A stretch of DNA of 11,199 nt from positions 1 to 11,199 of the forward strand of contig CAYJMY010000165.1 in assembly GCA_964371125.1 (NCBI GenBank), read 5' to 3'. The first letter of the stretch is position 1. Each line of letters begins with the position of its first letter. Positions 4,412 to 11,199 of the stretch are shown here, in pieces. Under the pieces are notes generated by a model. The model was not told the DNA's origin. It made no database searches and saw nothing but the letters and a program-made list of their open reading frames with translations. Source of the stretch: DUSC01 sp964371125 (GTDB taxonomy: Bacteria > Pseudomonadota > Alphaproteobacteria > Rhizobiales > Rhizobiaceae). A program made the position numbers and the translations under genes.

Positions 4412-6066
4412 TGCCGGCGATCCGTTCGGCGCTCGACCCGACCTCGGCGAGCTTCGCCGCCAACGCCGCCGCCATGGCCGAAAAGCTGGCGAAAATCCGC
4501 TCGCTGGAAGAGGCGGTCAGGCGCAACTCCGCGTCGCGACGGGCGCGCTTCGAGGAGCGGGGCCAGATCCTGCCGCGCGAGCGGGTCGAAAGGCTGCTCG
4601 ACCGCGGCGCGCCGTTCCTCGAACTGTCGACGCTCGCCGGCTACAAGATGCACGACGACGACGGCGGCAAGAACATCATGGGCGGCGGCACCATCGCCGG
4701 CATCGGCGTCGTCGGCGGGCGACGCTGCGTGGTGTCCGCCTCGGACAGCGCCATCAAGGGCGGCACGATCCCGCCGATCGGCCTGAGGAAGGCGCTCAGG
4801 CTGCACGAGATCGCCTTCGAGAACCGCCTGCCGCTGATCTACCTGGTCGAGAGCGGCGGCGCCAACCTGCTCTACCAGGCGGAAATGTTCGTCGAGGGCG
4901 GTAAGGCCTTCGCCAACCAGGCGCGGCTGTCGGCCGCCGGCATCCCGCAGATCGCCATCGTGCATGGCTCGTCCACGGCCGGCGGCGCCTATCTGCCGGG
5001 CCTCTCCGACTACGTCGTGCTGGTGCGCGGCCGTTCAAAGATATTCCTCGCCGGGCCGCCGCTGGTGAAGGCGGCGATCGGCGAGGACGCCGATGACGAG
5101 GATCTCGGTGGCGCCGACCTGCACGGGCGGGTGACCGGGCTCGGCGAATACGTCGCCGAGGACGACGCCCAGGCGATCGCCATCGGGCGGCAGATCATGG
5201 CCCACCTGGCATGGGATGAAGTCGGTCGCGGTTCGTCGGCGGTCGGTCATGACGCTCTCGACCGACGGCCGACGTCCGACGACCGGCTCCTTCCGCGCTT
5301 CGGCGCGGAGGAACTGCTCGGCATCGTGCCGGCGGACGAAAAGGCGCCCTTCGACATGAAGGAGATCGTCGCCCGCATCGTCGACGGCTCGGAATGGCTC
5401 GAGTTCAAGGCGGAGTATTCGCCGGACACGCTATGCGGCCACGCCGCGGTCGACGGCCACAGGATCGGCATCGTCGCCAACAACGGGCCGATCATGCCGA
5501 CCGGCTCGCTCAAGGCCGCGCAGTTCATCCAGCTCTGCGACCAGGCCGGCGTGCCGCTCGTCTTCCTGCAGAACACGACCGGCTACATGGTCGGCACGGC
5601 GGCCGAGCGCGACGGCGCGGTCAAGCACGGCTCGAAGATGATCCAGGCGGTCGCCAACGCCCGCGTGCCGAAGTTCACCGTCGTCATCGGCGGTTCCTAC
5701 GGCGCCGGCAACTACGGTATGTGCGGGCGTGGGTTCTCGCCCCGCTTCATCTTTTCTTGGCCGACGGCGCGGACGGCGGTGATGGGCGGCGAGCAGGCGG
5801 CCCGCGTCATGGAGATCGTCACCCGCGGCAAGGCGGAACGCGAGAGCCAGCCGGTCGACGAGAAGATGCTTGACGTCATGTCGGCGCAGATCCGCGCCGG
5901 CGTCGAGCAGCAATCGAGCGCACTCTTCGGCACGGCGCGGCTCTGGGACGACGGCATCATCGACCCGCGCGACACGCGCCGCGTGCTTGCACTCTGCCTT
6001 TCGATCGCCGCCGAGGGCGATAGGCGGATTTTGCGGCCGAACAGCTTCGGCGTGGCGAGGATGTGA
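4411..6066 (+). CDS. Acyl-CoA carboxylase beta subunit (carboxyltransferase), MCC/geranyl-CoA carboxylase type
   Basis: A 551-aa carboxyltransferase subunit that moves CO2 from carboxybiotin on the alpha subunit to an enoyl-CoA. The two crotonase-like halves are intact. The N-domain has SDSAIKGGTIPPIGLRKALRLHE (starting near residue 111), ESGGANLLYQAE and HGSSTAGGAYLPGLSDY (185-201), and FLAGPPLVKAA. The C-domain has NNGPIMPTGSLKAAQF, FLQNTTGYMVG and GGSYGAGNYGMCGR (427-440). Both oxyanion Gly-rich loops are present. The segment FVEGGKAFANQARLS (160-174) matches geranyl-CoA carboxylase (AtuC) better than methylcrotonyl-CoA carboxylase, with Gly163 where MCC has a Phe. Residues about 271-295, in the linker between domains, come from a repeat insertion. 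ATG 4411 overlaps the SDR stop by one base. True substrate unknown; a branched or terpenoid enoyl-CoA is likely. Confidence 0.9.
   Translation: MPAIRSALDPTSASFAANAAAMAEKLAKIRSLEEAVRRNSASRRARFEERGQILPRERVERLLDRGAPFLELSTLAGYKMHDDDGGKNIMGGGTIAGIGVVGGRRCVVSASDSAIKGGTIPPIGLRKALRLHEIAFENRLPLIYLVESGGANLLYQAEMFVEGGKAFANQARLSAAGIPQIAIVHGSSTAGGAYLPGLSDYVVLVRGRSKIFLAGPPLVKAAIGEDADDEDLGGADLHGRVTGLGEYVAEDDAQAIAIGRQIMAHLAWDEVGRGSSAVGHDALDRRPTSDDRLLPRFGAEELLGIVPADEKAPFDMKEIVARIVDGSEWLEFKAEYSPDTLCGHAAVDGHRIGIVANNGPIMPTGSLKAAQFIQLCDQAGVPLVFLQNTTGYMVGTAAERDGAVKHGSKMIQAVANARVPKFTVVIGGSYGAGNYGMCGRGFSPRFIFSWPTARTAVMGGEQAARVMEIVTRGKAERESQPVDEKMLDVMSAQIRAGVEQQSSALFGTARLWDDGIIDPRDTRRVLALCLSIAAEGDRRILRPNSFGVARM
5221..5294. 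repeat. Repeat element inside the carboxylase beta gene, with 7-bp tandem units
   Basis: This stretch reads in the same direction as the reverse complement of the intergenic element at 6070-6155. Shared blocks in order are GTCGGTCG, GGTCGGTC, a CTCTC block, CGACGTCCGACG and a final ACCG.CTC.TTCC. Near its end are three consecutive 7-bp units GACGGCC, GACGTCC and GACGACC (5264-5284), 21 bp in all, encoding DRRPTSDDR. The whole stretch is in frame in the linker between the two carboxyltransferase domains. Boundaries are approximate and homology was judged by eye. Confidence 0.65.
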
Positions 6067-6069
6067 AGG

Positions 6070-6155
6070 AAAGAGTCGGTCGGCGGACGTCGGACGTCGA
6101 TCGGAGAGCAGCGGCAACACGACCGACGTACTGCGAGCGACGACCGACCGGAGGA
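6070..6155. repeat. Intergenic repeat between carboxylase beta and dehydrogenase genes
   Basis: The 93-base gap between the beta gene and the dehydrogenase is almost wholly a repeat. Inverted ends GTCGGTCG (6075-6082) and CGACCGAC (6141-6148) bracket it. Two tandem 7-bp units GGACGTC lie at 6085-6098. It is an inverted relative of 5221-5294. The dehydrogenase ribosome binding site GGAGGA (6150-6155) touches its right edge. It could fold in the mRNA and alter expression of the distal operon genes. Confidence 0.65.
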
Positions 6156-6159
6156 TGGA

Positions 6160-7331
<1,172 letters not shown>

Positions 7332-7332
<1 letters not shown>

Positions 7333-9293
7333 TGGCCCGCCCTATCCGCACGCTCCTCATCGCCAATCGCGGCGAGATCGCCTGCCGCGTGATCCGCACC
7401 GCGCGGCGCATGGGGATGCGGACGGTCGCCGTCCATTCGGACGCCGACGCTGCGTCTCCGCATGTCCGCGCCGCCGACCTCGCGTTGCGGATCCCGGGGA
7501 ACGCGGCGGCGGAGACCTATCTCGATGCTGCCGCGATCGTCGATGCCGCGCGGAAGGCCGGCGCCGACGCGGTCCATCCCGGATACGGGTTCCTCTCCGA
7601 GAATGCCGGTTTCGCCGGGGCCTGCGAAGCTGCAGGCCTGGTCTTCGTCGGTCCGCCGCCCGCCGCGATACACGCCATGGGCGACAAGGCCCGTGCCAAG
7701 ACGCTGATGGAACTGGCCGGCGTGCCGGTGGTGCCCGGTTATGCCGGAGCCGACCAGTCGCCGGCGCATCTCGCCGCCGAGGCCGGGCGCCTCGGCTATC
7801 CGCTGCTCATCAAGGCGGCTGCCGGCGGCGGCGGCCGCGGCATGCGCGCCGTGGCGCGACCGGACGATTTCCTCGAGGCGCTGGAGAGCGCGCGCCGCGA
7901 GGCGGCGAACGCCTTCGGCGATCCCGCGGTGCTTCTCGAACGGCTGGTCGAGGACGGGCGGCACATCGAGATCCAGGTTTTCGCCGATAGTCACGGCAAC
8001 GTCGTCCATCTCGGCGAGCGTGACTGTTCGACCCAGCGCCGCCACCAGAAGGTGATCGAGGAGGCGCCGTCGCCCTTCGTCGACGCCGCAATGCGCGCGG
8101 CGATGGGCGAGGACGCCGTCAAGGCGGCGCGCGCCGTGGGCTATCGGGGCGCCGGTACCGTCGAGTTCATCGTCGCCGCGGACCACCGCTACTACTTCCT
8201 TGAGATGAACACCCGCCTCCAGGTCGAGCACCCGGTGACCGAACTCATCACCGGGATCGACCTCGTCGAATGGCAGTTGCGCGTCGCCGCCGGCGAAACG
8301 CTGCCGCTCGCGCAGGAGGAGATCGTGCTCGCCGGCCACGCGATCGAGGCGCGCATCTACGCCGAGGATCCCGCCGCCGGCTTCCGGCCGCAGACCGGGC
8401 GGATCCTCCACTGGCGGCCGCGAGAGGTCGGCGAGCGCGAAGGCGTCCGCGTCGACGACGGCATCGCCGAAGGCTTTTCGGTGTCGCCGTTCTACGATCC
8501 GATGCTGGCCAAGGTGATCGCCCGCGGCCGCGACCGGGCCGAGGCCACGGCGCGGCTCGACGCGGCGCTCCGCGACCTGCCGGTGATGGGCGTACGCACC
8601 AATCGCGCCTTCCTCCGCGACGTGTTGCAGAGCGAGGCGTTCTGCGGCGGTCGCATGACGACCCGCCTCATCGATGACTGGGCCGCCGGCGACGGTCCGT
8701 TCGCACGCGCCGAGGCGGCGCAGGCGCTCGACTGCGCCATCGCCGCCGGCGCGCTGGCGCTGGCTGCGGGCGGCGACTGGTTCCGCTCGACTGGCGTCGC
8801 CGAATGCCCGGTCGCGCTCGGCAATGGCGCCGAGACGCGCCATTGCATCGTCCGCTTCGAAAGGGGCCGGCTCGTCTCCGTGGACGTTGCGGGCGAGACG
8901 GTGGCCTTCGACAGCTTCACGGCGCGTCTGCCCGAGATTGCCTGGTCCGCCGCCGCGGGCGCCGGCCGGGCGCTGGCGGTCGTCGACGGCCGCGACCTGT
9001 GGCTCGACCGCGACGGCCGCACCCTTGTCTTTTCCGAACCCGACGAACTCGCCGGCCGAGAGCCGCCTGCCGATCCGTCGCGGGTCGTTTCGCCGGTGGC
9101 CGGACTGGTCCGAATGGTGGCGGTCGAGGCGGGCTCGGAAGTCGCGGTCGGCCAGATCCTCCTCGTCATCGAGGCCATGAAGATGGAAACGGTGCTCCAG
9201 GCTGCCATCGCCGGCACCGTGCGGACGCTGCACGTTTCCGTCGGCCGGCAGGCGCGCGCCGGTGACCTGCTCATTGAGATCGAGCCGCGATAG
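7332..9293 (+). CDS. Acyl-CoA carboxylase alpha subunit (biotin carboxylase + BCCP)
   Basis: A 653-aa biotin-containing subunit pairing with the beta subunit at 4411. The N-terminal biotin carboxylase domain opens with IRTLLIANRGEIACRVIRTA and has HPGYGFLSENAGFA, the ATP-grasp glycine loop GGGGRGM (165-171), ERDCSTQRRHQK and the catalytic EMNTRLQVEHPVTE (from E291). The middle (about 450-570) is the linker that contacts the beta subunit in MCC-type enzymes. The C-terminal BCCP domain carries IEAMKMET with biotinyl Lys617. It uses ATP and bicarbonate to carboxylate its own biotin. The length matches MCC or geranyl-CoA carboxylase alpha chains (about 650-670 aa). The start is ATG 7332, inside TGATG; the same frame is open further upstream, but that stretch overlaps the dehydrogenase gene and is not coding. 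Biotinylation by BirA is assumed. Confidence 0.93.
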
Positions 9294-9375
9294 GCTCTTC
9301 CTGCCCGCAGCGCGGCGACCGATTCGTCATCCATGCCGGTCCGTGGATACGGACGCCGCGCCCAGCGGCGGCATC

Positions 9376-9404
9376 TTGCGGTCCGGTCGTTTGATTGTTA
9401 TGTT
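9376..9404 (+). promoter_or_regulatory. Possible promoter of the acyl-CoA ligase gene
   Basis: TTGCGG (9376-9381) and TATGTT (9399-9404) are separated by 17 bases. The second hexamer matches four of six consensus positions and lies within the palindrome at 9394-9414. The arrangement suits a promoter blocked by a repressor. The match is moderate and no other promoter was evident in the 138-base gap after the alpha subunit gene. Confidence 0.4.
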
Positions 9405-9414
9405 GAATAACAAT
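9394..9414. promoter_or_regulatory. Palindromic operator candidate before the acyl-CoA ligase gene
   Basis: Perfect 8-bp arms ATTGTTAT (9394-9401) and ATAACAAT (9407-9414) flank GTTGA. It ends 6 bases before the AGGGAGGAG ribosome binding region. It is strikingly AT-rich against the surrounding GC-rich DNA. The GTTAT/ATAAC half-sites also occur in the operator at 1439-1462, though with different spacing. As RNA it could form a weak hairpin, but with the overlapping -10 a DNA operator is more likely. Confidence 0.55.
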
Positions 9415-9431
9415 TCTCAGGGAGGAGAGCG

Positions 9432-11199
9432 ATGTCGGCATCCGTGACCGCGCGTTTGCGCCCGGTCCACATGGGATCGATGTCGGTGGACAGCGAACGC
9501 CGGGAGGACGGTACGCTCATCCTGCGTGCCCGCGGCGACCTGCCCGCTTATCCGCGAACCATCGTCGACCGGCTGCGCCACTGGGCCGAGGCCGCGCCCG
9601 ACCGCATCTTCCTCGCCGATCGCGGCAGGGACGGCGCCTGGCGAACCGTGACCTACCGACAGACGCTCGACCGTGTGCGCGCGCTGGCGCAGGCGCTCCT
9701 CGCTTACGATCTTTCCGCCGAGCGGCCGATCGCGATCCTCTCCGGCAACGGCCTCGAACACGGCCTGCTGGCGCTCGCCGCGATGACGATCGGCGTTCCG
9801 ATCGCCCCGGTATCGCCGGCCTATTCGCTCGTCTCGAAGGACCACGCCAAGCTCCGGCACATCTTCGACCTCGTCACCCCGGGCATGGTCTTCGTCGCCG
9901 AGGCCGCTCCGTTCGCCGCGGCCCTGCGCGCGGTGATGAAGCCCGGCATGTCGCTCGTCTCCGTGCGCGACTTCGCCGAGGGCTTTGACACGATCGACTT
10001 CTCGGACCTCCTCGCGACCGCGCCGACCGACGCCGTCGAGGCGGCCGACGCCCGGGTCGGCCCCGACACGATCGCCAAGTTCCTGTTCACGTCGGGATCG
10101 ACCGGCATGCCGAAGGCGGTCATCAACACGCAGCGCATGATCTGCTGCAATCAGGTGATGATCCTCGGCGTACTCGCCTTCCTCGGCGACGAGCCGCCGG
10201 TCCTCCTCGACTGGCTGCCATGGAACCACACGGCCGGCGGCAACCACAATTTCGGTATCGCCCTCTTCAACGGCGGCAGCTTCTACATCGACGACGGTTC
10301 GCCGTCGCCGGCCGGCATCCTGAAGACTGTCCGCAATCTCGAGGAGATCGCCCCAACCTGGTATTCGAACGTGCCCAAGGGCTACGAGATGCTGGCCACG
10401 CATCTCGCCACGAACCGCCGGCTGCGCGAGAACTTCTACTCGAAGATAAAGCTCCTGCAGTATGCCGGCGCGGGCCTCTCCCAGCATGTCTGGGACACGC
10501 TGGAGAACCTCGCCGCCGAGACCGTCGGCGAGAAGATCATGATCATCACCGGCTATGGCTCGACCGAGACTGCGCCGTTCGCCCTGACCACCGCCTGGCC
10601 GGTCGACCGCCCCGGCGAGGTCGGGCTGCCGGCCCGCGGCCTCGAACTGAAGCTGGTGCCGGCGGAGGAAAAGCTGGAGCTGCGCCTGCGCGGCCCGAAC
10701 GTCACGCCCGGCTACTGGCGCCAGCCCGACAAGACCGCGGAATCCTTCGACGAGGAGGGCTTCTACCGCATCGGCGACGCGCTGAAGCTGGTCGACCCGG
10801 CCGATCCCGGCAAGGGCCTGCTCTTCGACGGCCGAGTCGCCGAGGATTTCAAGCTCTCGACCGGCACTTGGGTCAACATGGCCTCCGTGCGCGCCGCCAT
10901 CGTCAAGGCGTTTTCCCCCTATGTCCGCGATTCCGTGCTGACCGGGCTCAACCTCGACCACATCGGCGCGCTGCTCTTCCCGGATGTCGAAGCGTGCCGG
11001 GCGATCCACGCCGATCTCGGCCACGCCGGCGACGCAGAGATCGCCGCGCACCCTGCGGTCCGCGCGGCCTTCCAGGAGCGGCTCAACGCGCTCGCCGCCC
11101 GGTCGACCGGCAGTTCCACCCTCGTCGCCCGCGCCATCATCCTCTGCGAGCCGCCGTCCGTCGATGCCCACGAGATCACCGACAAGGGGTCGATCAACC
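9432..11199 (+). CDS. Feruloyl-CoA-synthase-like acyl-CoA ligase (AMP-binding), 3'-truncated by window
   Basis: 589 residues are visible with no stop, and the gene runs off the window. It is an ANL-superfamily ligase that adenylates a carboxylic acid with ATP and transfers it to CoA. Motifs: TSGSTGMPKA (220-229, ATP loop); DWLPWNHTAGG, typical of the feruloyl-CoA synthase group; TGYGSTETAP (373-382); and FYRIGDALK. The usual hinge motif G-R-x-K-D-x-I-K is replaced by DGRVAEDFKLSTGTWVN, again as in feruloyl-CoA synthases. ITDKGSIN at the very end supplies the catalytic Lys (K585). Family length is about 610-630 aa, so perhaps 20-40 residues are missing. ATG 9432 has GGAGGAG a few bases upstream. 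It probably supplies the CoA thioester fed into the carboxylase pathway. The acid could be hydroxycinnamic, terpenoid or another unsaturated acid; I cannot choose. Confidence 0.9.
   Translation, partial: MSASVTARLRPVHMGSMSVDSERREDGTLILRARGDLPAYPRTIVDRLRHWAEAAPDRIFLADRGRDGAWRTVTYRQTLDRVRALAQALLAYDLSAERPIAILSGNGLEHGLLALAAMTIGVPIAPVSPAYSLVSKDHAKLRHIFDLVTPGMVFVAEAAPFAAALRAVMKPGMSLVSVRDFAEGFDTIDFSDLLATAPTDAVEAADARVGPDTIAKFLFTSGSTGMPKAVINTQRMICCNQVMILGVLAFLGDEPPVLLDWLPWNHTAGGNHNFGIALFNGGSFYIDDGSPSPAGILKTVRNLEEIAPTWYSNVPKGYEMLATHLATNRRLRENFYSKIKLLQYAGAGLSQHVWDTLENLAAETVGEKIMIITGYGSTETAPFALTTAWPVDRPGEVGLPARGLELKLVPAEEKLELRLRGPNVTPGYWRQPDKTAESFDEEGFYRIGDALKLVDPADPGKGLLFDGRVAEDFKLSTGTWVNMASVRAAIVKAFSPYVRDSVLTGLNLDHIGALLFPDVEACRAIHADLGHAGDAEIAAHPAVRAAFQERLNALAARSTGSSTLVARAIILCEPPSVDAHEITDKGSIN

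Noticed and set aside
9339..9354. GTCCGT-GGAT-ACGGAC hairpin as terminator of the carboxylase operon
   Set aside because: A 6-bp stem with no T run; too weak to call.
9417..11171. Minus-strand open frame (584 codons) opposite the acyl-CoA ligase
   Set aside because: Antisense shadow; the plus strand encodes all the expected adenylating-enzyme motifs.

Overview
The window is GC-rich and its coding is alphaproteobacterial in style. Two things point to Hyphomicrobiales (Rhizobiales), probably a Mesorhizobium/Aminobacter-like soil bacterium: the short palindromic repeats scattered through it, which resemble mosaic repeats of that order, and the gene families present. The species cannot be fixed from sequence alone. 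Coding is dense. No tRNA, rRNA, CRISPR array, transposase or phage gene was seen. No gene-free stretch exceeds 300 bases; the longest is 1220-1473 (254 bases), and it holds a palindromic repeat and a promoter/operator.

Left part (1-2632, plus strand): the C-terminal end of a PLP-dependent ornithine/lysine decarboxylase with a hairpin terminator; a YhbS-type GNAT acetyltransferase interrupted in frame by a palindromic repeat of about 146 bp; a 100-bp inverted-repeat element; then a MarR-type regulator overlapping a second GNAT acetyltransferase, with a promoter and tandem palindromic operators in front.

Middle (2667-3386, minus strand): a small secreted protein of unknown function and a single-domain SCP-2 sterol-carrier protein, separated by a perfect 15-bp-arm inverted repeat.

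Right part (3489-11199, plus strand): a catabolic operon opening with a 16-bp palindrome (TTGACGTTTACGTCAA) that resembles LiuR-type (MerR family) operators. Gene order is an SDR of the peroxisomal enoyl-CoA reductase type, a biotin-dependent acyl-CoA carboxylase beta subunit, an acyl-CoA dehydrogenase, the carboxylase alpha subunit (BC plus BCCP), and a feruloyl-CoA-synthase-like acyl-CoA ligase cut by the window end. SDR/beta and dehydrogenase/alpha each overlap by one base (TGATG). The gene set resembles the Pseudomonas atu (acyclic terpene) cluster more than a plain leucine (liu) operon. The expected logic is: CoA activation of an acid, alpha,beta-dehydrogenation, carboxylation of the enoyl-CoA, and reductase/isomerase-type help from the SDR. 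The hydratase and lyase expected in such a pathway are not in the window. A separate promoter and palindrome sit in front of the ligase.

The most unusual feature is that two different palindromic repeat families have entered protein-coding genes without breaking the frame (the YhbS-type GNAT and the carboxylase beta subunit). An inverted relative of the second lies in the operon just after the beta gene.
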